From NCBI GenBank assembly GCA_009760855.2, contig WPIO01000001.1:13831001-13895000 (forward strand): DNA of 64,000 bases, written 5' to 3'. The stretch comes from Cristatella mucedo. Its lineage: Eukaryota > Bryozoa > Phylactolaemata > Cristatellidae. The translations under genes were made by a program, and so were the position numbers. This document shows, one piece after another, positions 45,610 through 57,404 of this stretch. Position 1 is the first letter of the stretch; the number at the start of each line of letters is the position of its first letter. The notes beneath the pieces were generated by a model that saw only the letters and a list, made by a program, of their open reading frames with translations, was not told the origin of the DNA and made no database searches.

Positions 45610-47222
45610 GAAACGGTAGCGAGCTAAATCAGCCACAACGGATATTCATTATAAGCAGTTTCTACATCGTAATGACTAGGAACCGATTATTTGATAATCC
45701 ATTACCAAGGCTGCATAAAAGCAGATGCCATGAGATAGGCAGCCACTTGTGCTTCCGGAGTCAGCATTTGCTTTTGAGCAAACTTGAGCTCTAGGCTACG
45801 AAGATGTTAGTGTATGTCACGGCAGCTGTTGAACGCCTGTAACCATTTGCTGCTATCCAATAGACTCATCTACATTATGGATATGAACTTGTTATGTTAA
45901 GGTATGAGTGCTCTTCATTACTCCTGTGTTCCGCTATTGTTGGCACAGCTGCTTGCACCGGTGCTGCACCCACAAGTTGCTAGCCGTGATACAAGGTTCG
46001 GGCATCACTAGTATTTCTTTTGTGCATAGGCTGAGACTAACAAAGTTACTATCGCTGTGTTTTCGGCCTAGTTCTGTCCGGACGAGAAAGCCGCTGCATC
46101 GCATTTGTAATGTCGAGTGTGTACCTGTGTGTTTTGAGTATGTGCGTGCACACGTGAGTGCAGATGATTTTGAGTCTGCGTCTATGAGTTTGAAGCTCGG
46201 CTTGTGTGGGTGGATGTGAGTTTGGGCTTGCGTGTGCGATTGTATAAGACCTCCTTTAAACAAAGGCAGCATACATTGCATAATACAGATTGTAGTTGTT
46301 TGCATGTATCTGTGACATAATGCATGCGGGAGCTTCAAGCGATAATGAAAATAGAAGCTTTATATATGTAAGGGTTACGATTTAAGGTTATTTGTACAGA
46401 TATTTGCAGTGTGCGGGTAAGAAGGTGGTGAGAAGGAGGCAATGACGGATCGGAGAACTTGCTGGTTAATTGAAAGGACCGCTGATCTCGATAGCTACAA
46501 TGACAATTATGCAAGTTTTAGAATGCCATCGTGAAATTATATGGGCAGCCATATTAGTAGGCTGCCCTAAAAGCCCATAGTAGGGCTGCAGGTCCCAGTG
46601 GAGGTGAAGGTCCTAGTTTGTAGTAAAACGTAGACCAAGTGCTATCTCCTAGGGCATTGGTGAATAACATAGAACTCATGACATCAACATTAGCGTTGAC
46701 AATAAAGAAGGTTTCAATGCTTCGGAGTCATGTAGTTGTAGACATGACCCTATGCACGCAATTTTTTGGATTCTAAAACATCGTTAACAGACTTCCAAAC
46801 AATTTTTGCCATTCTAGTCCAAGACTTCGTTCAAATTCCTAGTCAGAGAAGGCTCCAACCTATCCCAGTAAAATGTTCGAAGGCAGAGCTAGCTAGGCAC
46901 CAGTCGCAAATGAGATGCGATAGTGGGTGTGATAATGCTCAGAGACCCAAGGAGTGGTAGTGATATCACTTTGGGGGAAGGGCACGGTCTGGTATAAGAG
47001 CTCTGCTTTCAATATCTTAACTTTTGCGACTTTTGTTTTCTACAAATTTTGGATCGGGTAACCCACTTTATGTAAACAAATAGCCTCCATTGTCATTTAA
47101 TTTCTAGTGTTTGCTCCTGATCGAACAAGAGAGCTTTTCTAATAAATACTAAGAATATGATCAAATTAGTCTTGACCATGTCAGCCCACTGCGATTGAGC
47201 ATTGGGCAGACGTTCAAGCAGG
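45610..47222. other. No gene recognised over 1.6 kb
   Basis: A plus/minus pair of overlapping frames at 45908-46338 falls in GT-rich sequence. Nothing else is notable. Confidence 0.45.
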
Positions 47223-47226
47223 ACAT

Positions 47227-47972
47227 TCACTCAGACGAAAAAATCCTCTCAGTATGGCCACAGCTGCTGTGGCTGCAAATTCGTTCGGGTAATAAGAGAG
47301 TTTTTCGATATTAGTATAGTAAAGTTATGGGTTGAGAGGGTACTGGTTGGGCAACTGGCTGAGCCACTTCACCAGCACCAAACGAGGATTCGCCAAAAAG
47401 TACTTCACCTGCCTGCCGGTCTGCTTAGGGTCGTTATCTTGCTGTCAAATGTAACGACCCCTAAAAACAGTATTTGAGCCTCGAAATCCACTGATCTTGA
47501 CCGCAATGACTTGATTAAAGTACTCTCTGAGGAATCCTTGCTTGGCGCTGGTGCAATTGCTCAAGCTGTCGCCCGACTAAAACCCTGTAGAACGACTGTT
47601 TAGCGATATCGACAGGCCGCTGAGGCTCGATGTTCGGCCTGAACCACTAGACAAATGTTTTCAGTAAAATGTGGGCTCAATGGAATGTGCTGCAGCAGAA
47701 GGGACAGTGCAATAGCCGATGGCCTTTGTTCCTGGTTGGACAAGAGTGGTCAAAGAGAATTTAGGTGGGACAACGTCACACTAAATGCATGCACACCAGA
47801 AACATACATTTATATGTATGCATATTTGTTTTTCTGCTGCCAATAAATATTTCCACATGCTTCGCATGACTTAAGTGTACCTGGCATCGTAGAAAACCCT
47901 CTTATTACCCGAACGCATTCGCAGCCACAGCACAGGCTACAGTACTGCCAGGATTGTTTGGCGCCTGAGTGA
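47227..47972. mobile_element. Inverted-repeat element, possible non-autonomous DNA transposon or fold-back
   Basis: The arm 47227-47310 (plus) and the arm 47887-47972 (minus) match over about 85 bp. Both contain GCTGTGGCTGC, GTTCGGGTAATAAGAG and CACTCAG.CG. They face inward, about 580 bp apart. The arms diverge by roughly 20-25 percent, so the element is old. There is no transposase inside. Target duplications were not identified. Confidence 0.55.
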
Positions 47973-47974
47973 GC

Positions 47975-49420
47975 GATAATGGGAGATGCAGGTGTGAAAG
48001 GACTAATGACATCAGAATTGCTGACATTGCAAATTAACCACATATTTTGTTGGAGATTTTGGTTGGCTAAGATTGCCAAGACTTACACCATGTGCACCTG
48101 GCACTATGGGGGCCAAATTAAAGTGCTGCAGCAGCCTAATGAGCAGCCAGACACCACCGTAATGCATGCATTGGCTTTGTTGGCTCCCTTGTTGGTAATA
48201 ATGCCCTGGCTGAATACCATCAATGTGTGACTGCTCTGCCTCCTATGATATACATGCTTAGCCTGGACAGCTGTAGCCAGTCTATGTTCTGGGTATCCAT
48301 TCTTGGGAGAGTGTGAAAATGACAACACTCTAGAATGTCGAGCCATCTGTAGGAGTGATGGTGAGGCTCCAGATTAAGGTAGTAAATGGGAGCTGATCGC
48401 AGCATGCCGCCAGAGCCTACACTTTCCATGCAACCAGCACAAGCTCATTAATCGCATCTGCTAAAATGCCTGTGAAAAAAATCTGTGCTAGGCAGATTGC
48501 ACATTGCAGTTTGCAAAATCTGAGGCACGAAGCTGTGATGGTCATTCCAATGTCATCGAACACTGCAATTGCTCGGTCATCTAGATGCAGAAATTCTGCT
48601 TCTGGATCCTCAGCAAGTAATCTAGTACTAGAGATTTGCAATGAGATTAGTGCATTCCCTTGTTGCCGAAGAATGGGGATTGTAATACCATTAGAGGCCT
48701 GACGTTTCTTTTTGAGTGAGCAGAACACTTTTAAACTCTGGGATCAGCACGGCAAGCTGTACCGAAAGCAAGACAATGTGCTTTTGTAAACATCCCGAGA
48801 TCTCAGCTAAGCCTTCTCTTACTTACACCAGGAAAAATGTTTGAGGGACTAAATCTTAAAGGAAATGGGAGAGGCGGTTTTCACTAAATTGGCCCACCGG
48901 CTTTCACAAGCCACCATGATAATATACCGATGAAGAAGATGAACCATCTATTGTCATCCATCACTTGTAACTACTGCTTTTTGTAGTTGCAGCTGCATTT
49001 CACTTCATGCCAAACAATACCAGCGGAATTTAGTATTTAGTATCTAGTATAAGAAGTATTTTAAAGGGTCTGCTCATATGTGATATTTAACCACAATGGG
49101 TTTATGAGAATGCTGGTAGCTGGTGGAGCTGAGGAGTATTTAGCAGCAGATGCAAAGCAGTGGATCTGCTTATCTGTTAAAAAATCTTCGTCAGAATTTT
49201 TTTATGACCGCGAGTGATATTCCTTTCATAGAGTCTGCCAGACAGTGATGGTTTCTTTATCTTTTGCATGAACCAACTGGTTTCATTCTCACTGGGTATA
49301 TTAAAGTCATAAGTACGATAGTGCCACCTAGTTTTAGCACCTCTCCAATCACTTGTCATAAAAATTTAAAGTCACCCTCCAGCTTTAGATAAAATAATCA
49401 GCGTGGTGACATTTAAGTGC
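47975..49420. other. No gene recognised over 1.4 kb
   Basis: Frames at 47979-48230 and 48417-48728 overlap others on the opposite strand and lack domains. Confidence 0.45.
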
Positions 49421-49423
49421 AGA

Positions 49424-49858
49424 ATAATATTGCACTTGATAAAGCGCCCTCAGAGAACTTAATCTCTTTCTAGGCGCTTTACATTTGCTGCAAAGTGATA
49501 CGCAATAGAATAGTAAGTAAAATCAACAAACAAAATGAATAACATGGTTAGGGGTTACATGCACTGGGTCAGCATGCAAATGTGGTTAGTGGCAGCATGA
49601 ACAGTGTCAGCACGCATAAGCACATCGAGGACGAATCACAAGGACCCACTAAATGCTGTCCTAAATAGGTATGTTTTTAAGTTTCTTTTAAATGTGGTCA
49701 GGTCAGGGGATGTTCTGATGCAGGTCGGGAGGGAGTTCCAGGCTGTGGGAGCATACGAGCTAAATGCACGGTCTCCAAAGGATTTAAGGTTTGTACGAGG
49801 TATTTCTAGACTGTTGGATTCCGAAAAGCGAGTGGTATGATGCTTTGCCTGATGGGGC
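49424..49858 (-). mobile_element. LINE-A copy, young, short 5'-truncated 3' end
   Basis: It is nearly identical to 26573-27000 from the tail through the 3' UTR into the last 60-odd codons. A deletion of about 10 bp at 49525 removes TGCTTGAAAA. It stops at GATGGGG. GCAGAA flanks both ends (before the tail and after the truncation), a possible 6-bp target duplication. Confidence 0.92.
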
Positions 49859-49859
49859 A

Positions 49860-51430
49860 GAAAGTAGCCTAAGAAAGACTTGGGTTGATTAACGAGTCCA
49901 AGATTATCATGAAGTGTTTACTTGACTTCTGTGCGATGATGTGGGAAATATCAGCAAGACACAGGTGTGCCACAGACTGTGGAGGCTGGGTGGCTACCGC
50001 CTCTCTTAGTCTGATCTGAATGGGCAGGGTCAGCCCCCTCCAAAAGGTCTTTCCAAGATCAAGGCTTAGCCACCCTTGGAGGATCAGAATGTAATAGAGC
50101 AGAAATCACGTCACTCTCAGGCATACTACCCTGATGGAATTATAGAGAAGACTTTATTTTCATTCTGCTGAGAAAGGTACTTGTCTGTTCTGATGGCTAC
50201 TTGTTCAGACATTTCCAGCAGACTCCTCTGCTGTGGATGACTGCGGGTCTACTCCATGCTGACTTTCGGTGGCTTATTTGATCAGGACCTAGGAGCCACT
50301 TAATGAAGGGCTCAAAGCTGGATCTGTGTAAATGAACAGAATCATGATAAGTGTTTCTATAACATTGTGGTATTTGTTCATGTTGTTTTAAGCTTATAAT
50401 GGCAATAAGCATTTTCACTCCTTGAAATCATTCTGCACTAAAGCTTGCTTGCTCCTGCACGTGTTGACCATTATAAAATGGCTCACAATTTACACTTTAT
50501 TTCTACTCAGCTCCCTCAATGCAGTACTGTGTAGCTCCTTGTGACTCAACGGCCATCATCTCGCCATGCCCCTCCTATACGGCAGTATGTTTGAAATACA
50601 TATTTTAGAAAATGAGCTCCTAAATGCAATATTATGCATAAATGCATAAATAGCAGGCATCCAAAGAGCATCCTGCTCTTATTTATTGCTCAAGGGGCTG
50701 CCAAAAAATCGATTAAGGTCGGTGTCATTATTAGATACATGAGTGGGAAAAGTGGGAAAATGTATACGTTTGATCCACTTGGGAAAAGCCTGGGCAAGAG
50801 GTTTTTAATCAAGAGGTTTTTTTTTAAAAGCTTACATTTTCCAGGTTCTTGTTTTAAATCAGATCTTTGACCAACAACAAATAACATACCAACCCTTTCT
50901 ATTTCCTATGTGAACCTAAAAACCTGAACAAATATTCTAGAAAAGACAGGCTGCGTGCATTTGCACGATGGCAAGATCGCCCATATATTTCTAATCTCGT
51001 AATCTACAAAATTACAAGCTGAGAAACTGAGTGCTTCAACGGAATCATCTAAGTGATAATCCTTAAAGTGAGCTCTTTATTTTTCGACCAAAAACCTATT
51101 CACCAGCTAATCTGTAAGCAGATAGTATAACTGTATTTTGGTACTCCACACGACAAGTTCTTGAAAGACTCTTGGTTATAAAAAATGAGATGAAGGTCTC
51201 ATTACAATGCTAAAACAGGACTGTAATTCTCACTTATGTAAAAGAAAACCTTCAGACCTCATATTAATTTATTTGATCTAAAATAATATATTACCTGTGC
51301 TTAGGATACAAGCTACACAAGGCTTTTGGTCTCCTCCGGGTTTGTATTGTTTCTGCTTAATTTGACAAATAGTGCCGACCTCTTCGTGGACAAAGGTTGA
51401 ACCAGCTTAGCCATTCTTATAGCTTCTTGA
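49860..51430. other. No gene recognised over 1.5 kb
   Basis: AT-rich. Short frames only, and no repeat matches. Confidence 0.45.
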
Positions 51431-51435
51431 TGAAA

Positions 51436-51600
51436 TATGCTGACCCTGTGCATGTCACTCCTAACCATGTTATTCATGTTGTTTATCAAGCATGATACCA
51501 CTCACCATTCGACCGTCTTTCCTTAGCAGCAAATGTAAAGCACCTAGAAAGAGATTGAGTTCTCTGAGGGCCCTTTATCAAGTGTATTATTATTATTAAA
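51436..51600 (+). mobile_element. LINE-A 3' UTR copy, very short insertion
   Basis: Starts at ATGCTGACCCTGTGCATGTC and runs through TTCATGTTGTTTATCAAGCATG and the hairpin (AAAGCACCTAGAAAGAGATT, then GTTCTCTGAGGG) to TATTATTATTA. It is 5'-truncated within the UTR. AAATAT occurs at both flanks, a possible target duplication. Confidence 0.88.
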
Positions 51601-51747
51601 TATAATAAATTCCGGATTTAGCAGTTGGAGAGATGAATATATACATAGATAGAGGACAAAAAGATAAGAAAAGAGGGAGACAGAAAGAGAACAAAAGAGG
51701 AGAAAGGGATATTGAGGAAGAGCTTCAGAAAAAGAAAATATAGAGTG

Positions 51748-51749
<2 letters not shown>

Positions 51750-51789
<40 letters not shown>
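51750..51789. repeat. (GA)n microsatellite
   Basis: About 19 GA units inside a broader purine-rich stretch (51640-51800). Confidence 0.95.
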
Positions 51790-51795
<6 letters not shown>

Positions 51796-51799
51796 TAGA

Positions 51800-52885
51800 G
51801 TGGAGCAGATGCAATAAAGGACCCCTGTACTGTGAGCAAGGTGAACCCAAATTCCTAGCCACTGGGTACCGAAAAAAGCTCTTCATTTTTTGTCTCGGAG
51901 AAGTATAGCACTTTTCATGCAAGTATGGTCTCTTTGTTGGTGGCACCGGCAGACAGTTCATAGCACATTCTCCTGTAGAGGTTGAGAAAACAACGGCTAT
52001 TGGCTTTGGAATATTTCCAGCAAGCACATACAAAACCAATCTATTTATAGTGTCCAAGTTCTCTCTTGCACACGCCTCCTCTCTCAAACCAGCACTGGCT
52101 GATTATTGCAGAAGCTATAGAGAAATTACAATGGAATTCGCTAATGGAGTCCATGAAATGCATGGGCCATTCCACTGACTTATTGTGGATCTTGGGGATT
52201 TTAGTGATTGAATGGGATAAGATAGGAGAGAGCGAGTGTAAGCAAGTTTATGTCTGTTTGAACACACGTTTCTGTGTGGGTGTGTGTGTGCCTGCACATT
52301 TTTGTATGCATGAATGGTTTGTTTGCATGAGTACCTCTGTGTGTGTGTGTTTGTGGCAATTGACAATAGAAGGGAAATGGAGCGATCAGATCGTACCAGA
52401 CGAGAGCTTGTTTCTCGGAGTTATTAAATTTTGTGAGGTCCAGAGAGCATTTTCCCACCGTCCTCAAGACTCTGAAGGGTGTCCCTTCATCGGAGTGCAA
52501 TTCGGTACATTGCATCTCTGTCTCCTCTAATGCCTACACATACTAGCTTACATGAATCACTAAAAGCAACGATTCCCAAGCTAGAAAGATTGTCAAATTC
52601 ATTTGGGCAAGAGCATCACAGAGCATGATGATAATCAGAGGTAGCTGGCAAGCTATTATGACATTATCTTATAACTACGTTTTAGAGCCGCAAGTGTTAT
52701 AGGAAAGTTGTGAAAAATAAATCACAGTAAATTAGAATTTCTTTCAAAATTTTTTATACGTTTTGAGATAAATATAAATATACACTGCGAATTTAACAAA
52801 ACCTGGTAAACACAAAGAGCAACAGCACAAATGTAAAACTGTACACAAACCTCTTTCCGAAAGGTGAATGTTATCATGCCGCTCT
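51800..52885. other. No supported gene; one long frame of doubtful status
   Basis: A plus frame of 154 codons (52066-52530) starts in protein-like sequence but runs through GT-rich repeats (VCVCL), and the minus strand is also open. No domain is recognised, and I do not call it a gene. Confidence 0.4.
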
Positions 52886-52889
52886 CACA

Positions 52890-53039
52890 ATGCCTAAGAG
52901 ACGGAAGCAGAAAAAGCCGAGCAACTTTCTCACCAAAGTGAAAAAATGTTGCAGTCGCGCCAGCAACAACGAGCCAAAAAGACGGCGGAGGAAGCAACGT
53001 AACTGCTGTCGAGCAAAAAGAAGAGAATTCTTTTCCTAA
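52890..53039 (+). CDS. Small very basic Cys-containing ORF (49 codons), protamine-like composition
   Basis: ATG at 52890 with A at -3 opens 49 codons ending in TAA. About 21 of 49 residues are Lys or Arg, in clusters (MPKRRKQKKPSNF, then EPKRRRRKQRNCC) with two CC pairs. That composition resembles small sperm nuclear basic proteins or a nuclear-localised peptide. No family match is claimed. An AT-rich TATA-like stretch lies about 110-120 bases upstream; no AATAAA was seen shortly after. The minus strand carries a 109-codon hydrophobic frame over the same bases, so the coding strand is uncertain. Confidence 0.28.
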   Translation: MPKRRKQKKPSNFLTKVKKCCSRASNNEPKRRRRKQRNCCRAKRREFFS

Positions 53040-53186
53040 AAGTGCACACATTTTAACAAAATTTATTTTTCTTTCATTCTACTGCAATGCAAATACCTTG
53101 TACTTCATTTGCTAATTAATTGATGCGTAAACATCGGCTTCCGAGTGGCCAAACGATATAAAACGGAGAAACAATGAGATTTTCTG

Positions 53187-53385
53187 CCACTAACCACATT
53201 TGCATGCTGACCCAGTGCATGTAACCCCTAACCATGTTATTCATTTTGTTTGTTTTTCAAGCATGATTTTACTTACTATTCTATTGCGTATCACTTTGCA
53301 GCAAATGTAAAGCGCCTAGAAAGAGATTAAGTTCTCTGAGGGCGCTTTATCAAGTGCAATATTATTATTATTATTATTATTTGCA
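53187..53385 (+). mobile_element. LINE-A 3' UTR copy, young, with complete hairpin and TTA tail
   Basis: It begins at TGCCACTAACCACATTTGC and is essentially the reverse complement of the 3' UTR in 26587-26790, including the diagnostic ATTGCGTATCAC. The hairpin spans 53309-53348 (AAAGCGCC pairing with GGCGCTTT, inner AGAGA with TCTCT). The (TTA)n tail ends at about 53385. It is truncated before any coding sequence. Confidence 0.93.
53309..53348 (+). other. Reference 3' hairpin of LINE-A (RNA-level signal)
   Basis: The outer stem is a perfect 8 bp (AAAGCGCC/GGCGCTTT). The inner stem is a perfect 5 bp (AGAGA/TCTCT) with the loop TTAAGT. The same structure ends every LINE-A, most LINE-B, and both SINE II copies in the window, directly before the tail. 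In stringent LINEs such a structure is what the RT recognises; that role is inferred here. Confidence 0.8.
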
Positions 53386-53389
53386 CTAA

Positions 53390-55085
53390 AATTGCAACTG
53401 AGATTTGGAGCACAGAGCTCAAGCTGCTGGAATGTCAACGACACCCTTTGAACAAACTTGAAGATCACAGTCGGTGAAGTTCTAGCAAATAATCTATATA
53501 CATATCCAAATTATCAAATGATATTCCCCTTTCCGATATTTTGACATGACACTCATCATTGCTGTACATTTGTGACAATATTAATATCCCAAAGAGAGTA
53601 ATACAGGCATGCCGTGACTCTTACTGTGACGGACTCACTTGCTAACTTACAAACTTAACTTTATTATAGCGGTTGATAGAAATAGATCTTTTTAGAGCAT
53701 GCTAAAATAACTTTATCTCTGTCCAGACGATTTACAACTCGATGCAAGAGAGTGAAGAGCTAAGGTTTATTGACACGGACGGCATCAAGCTGGGATTTAA
53801 TAAGATACCAACGGCTTAGAGATTAAGTAGTAACTGATGCCACGTGGGATTTACTAAGATCTTGACAGCTTAGATATTAGGTATTTTTAAGTATGAGTTA
53901 TTAAGGCATCCAAAGCTGTAAACTCAAGTTAAACAAGCACAACTTGCACAATGACTATGGCAAAAGAGATTCAATTTGTTAATATCACGAGGTCATTATA
54001 GAAAGAAATAAACACAGCAGTTTATACCTTGCGAAAGTGTGTGCTGTTTGCGCACCTGACCTTGGCCAGGTTAGGCGAACTCAAAGAAAGACATGAGATT
54101 ATATGCATACCGAAAAGCTCTGCCCCAGACTGGTGGGATCATAGCCACGTGCCAACGAAGTGATAACATATTTCTTTTTTTAAAACGCCTGGTCAGCAAA
54201 TACTGATTTGATTAACGGTAGTCTGCAAGTGAGGTCAAGAGTATCAAAGCAATCTCTCAGATCTAATGGATATCACTTGCTAGCTCCACTGCAGCAGATG
54301 AGGCAGCTCCAGTGATTATCTAGGCCTGCATTTTCTCTTATCATTATCTCTCAAGTAGCAGTGCGTGCATGCTAGGAACAGATAATTAGCAGGTAAGAAA
54401 TGCAGAGCACCTAGTGATTCCTAGCGAACTGCTGCAGTACTACCCACGACTGAAAAGAAGTCACCAGCCTTCATGATTTTTAAACCGTAGTGATGGTGTG
54501 TAGCTCTTGCCATCCTGCCTATTAGCTCTCAGCTGCTGTTATCTGCTCCCTCTTCTGCAGTCGGTGCACACACCAGACAGCATTCACATATTAGATCATT
54601 AGCCATCAAGACGTTTGTAGTGGAACTGGGTTGCTGGCAATGCACAAGTGAATGCAATTTAGCATCTATATGTGGAATGCCCACGATCGACTTCGTCATA
54701 CACATTCATTGACAAAAAGATATTGCTCACGCAAGTCCATTGGCCACCACCACTAACAAACGGTCATCAACCAGCCGAACATGCCTAATTTATTTCCCGA
54801 TCAGAATGGGCCATAGTGCTCTTAATCCGTTTGTAGAAGGAAATAGTGCACATAAGCATATGCTGGCTAGACCACCTATTCGTCTGCATAGTACTAGTAA
54901 TTAGCAGTCGCAAACGAATCAAAAGTAGTTTCCGACTTCGAAGGTGCCATGTCGAATTTTCATGTGGTTAGCTCCATTCTGCTTTAAGTTCGTTCACTTA
55001 CAGATGTCACTTCACCCTAAAAATCGCAGTACATATCTTTTAGTAGTAGTTACTACGTAGCAATCGGTTTTTGGGAAGACCACGA
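53390..55085. other. No gene recognised over 1.7 kb
   Basis: A weak LINE-3'-end-like remnant may lie at 53690-53750 on the minus strand. Nothing else was found. Confidence 0.4.
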
Positions 55086-55086
55086 A

Positions 55087-55672
55087 CTTAATAATAATAA
55101 AAATAATAATATTGCACTTGATAAAGCCCCCTCGGAGAACTCAATCTCTTTCTAGGCGCTTTACATTTGCTGCAAAAGGAAACGCGATTGAATGGTGAGT
55201 AATATCATGTCTGGTAAACAACATGAATAACATGCTTAGGGGTGACATGCACAGGGTCAGCATGCAAGTGTGGTTAGTGGCAGCATGCACAGTGTCAGCA
55301 TGCATTAGCACATCAAGGACGAATCACAGGGACCCACTAAACGCTGTCCTAAATAGGTGTGTTTTTACATTCTTTTTAAATGTGGTCAAGTCAGTGGTTG
55401 TTTTGACGCAAGTCGAGAATGAGTTCCAGGCTTTGTGAGCATATGAACTAAATGCACGGTCTCTAAAGAATTTAAGGTTTGTATAGGGTATTTTCTAGAC
55501 TGTTGGATTCCGAAAAGTAGGTGGTACGATGCTTGGCCTGATGGGGTAGTATATCTGACAGATAGGCTGGAGCCATAGAATGAAGGGACCTAAAAGTGAG
55601 CGACAAAACCTTGAAGTCGATCCGTTGCTTGACTGGTAGCTAGTGCAGGTCGGCGAGAAGTGGTGTGATGAC
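55087..55672 (-). mobile_element. LINE-A copy, 5'-truncated 3' end
   Basis: Minus strand from a (TTA)-type tail (55090-55112) through hairpin, UTR and coding end to AGAAGTGGTGTGATG at 55668, where similarity stops. The coding part has shifts and stops. It is more diverged than the copies at 26573 and 49424. Confidence 0.9.
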
Positions 55673-55679
55673 TTGCCTC

Positions 55680-56300
55680 ACCACAAGTAGTAATATTTCG
55701 ACAGGTTTTTGTAGAAGATACACTCCAAAGAAACTGAGTTGAACCGTTCCGGTGGTTTTCCTCACTACCACATTTCAGCTCTATCAGCTATTATGCAAGC
55801 ATAGCACTTAAGAGGAAATTCCCTAGCATAAATGGTCAGTTTTGCTAAAAATATTGTTGTGACACACTTAATCCACAGTTTTAATGAAGTATGATGGAGG
55901 TTAATTATTGTTTAACAGCTGCATCATCCACATAACAGCCGTTCTTCCAAACTTTTGGCGTTTCCCGGTATGAAGTTCATTGATTGATTGCATTCTCAGT
56001 CTGATGTGCAGCCGGTTTAAGAAACAGTGCTGAGTTCTTTCAAGTGAATAAGCAGGCAAATGGAAAGACGATGCCTGACGTTATACATGCCTTTATTTTT
56101 TCAGCCATGTGGTCATTCGTGGCTGCATTTACCCACAGCATGCAGCCACTCAGAGGCCATTGACTAGGCAAGCATTTGTACGGCAGAGCTAGAAAGCAGT
56201 TACGTAGTTAGTCAGACTACCCTCCACCAATAAGATGCCCAAAATCTAGTTATGTATCCAGGCACCATGTCCGTTCAGAGAACATTGCAGGCTACTGGAG
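55680..56300. other. No feature recognised
   Basis: No domain or repeat match. Confidence 0.45.
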
Positions 56301-56305
56301 TAACA

Positions 56306-57400
56306 TGATAATAATAACAGTAAGAGGTCTTTCATAGAGCGCCCTCAGAGAACCCGGTCTCTATCCAGGCACCTTAAACCTGCTGCAAGTGAAGCACCAA
56401 CCAAGAGCTAATGACAAGCTAGGTATCATGCCTATCAAGACTAGCATGTGAAAGCACATACAAATCATGCTTGGACAAGCACACAAAAGCACACGAGAAG
56501 ATACTCAGAGCCATTGGTTAGTAGGACCCACGATGACGATGATTGACGTGTACTGCATCATGCTCAAGGCAGGTAAGCAGTAAATGAACATGGAGGAAAG
56601 TCAGTTCGCCAGGCTCTATACGAAAGTATATCGCTCTTGCCCTTGATCATGACTTGTACAATTTCATAGCACACAAGCATGTAAAGGACAATTCACTCAT
56701 ACGGAGCAACGGCTGTGAGGAGCAATAGGTTTTTAGCATCTCTTTGAATATCATCAAAAAGGAGATGGTGTGATGTCAGTCACTGACTGGTAAGAGACTG
56801 GCGAGTTTTATGCTTTAGGAATATAGTCCTTGACGGCATGATCTCTGAGGATTTGAAGTCAGTTAGAGGCACAACCAATAAAACAGAGTCAGCAGAGGGC
56901 TGGTGCTACGTAAAGCCTAGTGGGAAGCTAGTTCGGATAGGTAGGTCGGAGCAAGAGATTGAACGGACCTAATGGTGAGTGGCAGAATCTCGAGTCAATA
57001 AGCAGCATGATTGGCAGCCAGTGCTGATTGGTAAAAAGTGGTGTAATGTGGTAGTGTGATGTTTACGACAGCCAAGCCTAGCTGCAGAGTTTTCACCAAC
57101 TGCAGGCGTCTTATTGCTTGGGAAGGAATATCTACACGTAGAAACTTCTAGAAAGAAATAGAAAGTCTAGTCGGATGTCACAAATGCACAGATCAGCTTG
57201 GCTGTGGTGTCCTCACCTCTGTAAGCCCAAATTTTTGCAATTGTATGTAGGTGAACCTAGGCAGACTTCAGAGCTTGTGAGCCCATCAGGCGACAAGTCA
57301 TTTTGGAAGAGAACTCCCTGATATTGTGCAGAGGCTCTCGGAAGCACCGAGTTTCTTTAATGGAAGCCAAGAGCAGGTAAAGTCACTGTGAAACAAAATC
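56306..57400 (-). mobile_element. LINE-B copy 5, longest
   Basis: The minus strand has an AATAATAA tail, the hairpin (GCGCCCTCAGAGAACCCGGTCTCTA), the LINE-B UTR (CATGCTTGGACAAGCACAC, CATTGGTTAGTAGGACCC) and about 650 bp of decayed coding end. Aligning blocks include GTGAGTGGCAGAATCT, AGCCTAGCTGCAGAGTTTTC and GATGTCACAAATGCACAGATC. No frame is open. It shows that LINE-A and LINE-B share the RT C-terminus but differ in the UTR. Confidence 0.8.
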
Positions 57401-57404
57401 CTCT

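Noticed and set aside
45416-45636. ORFs across the GT microsatellite
   Set aside because: Pure repeat translation (VCVCVC and HTHTHT).
52066-52530. 154-codon plus-strand ORF
   Set aside because: Its middle is a translation of GT-rich repeat, with an overlapping minus-strand frame and no domain.
52722-53051. 109-codon hydrophobic minus-strand ORF
   Set aside because: Could be a membrane peptide, but its hydrophobicity is the complement of the Lys/Arg-rich plus frame. The plus frame has a better start and composition.
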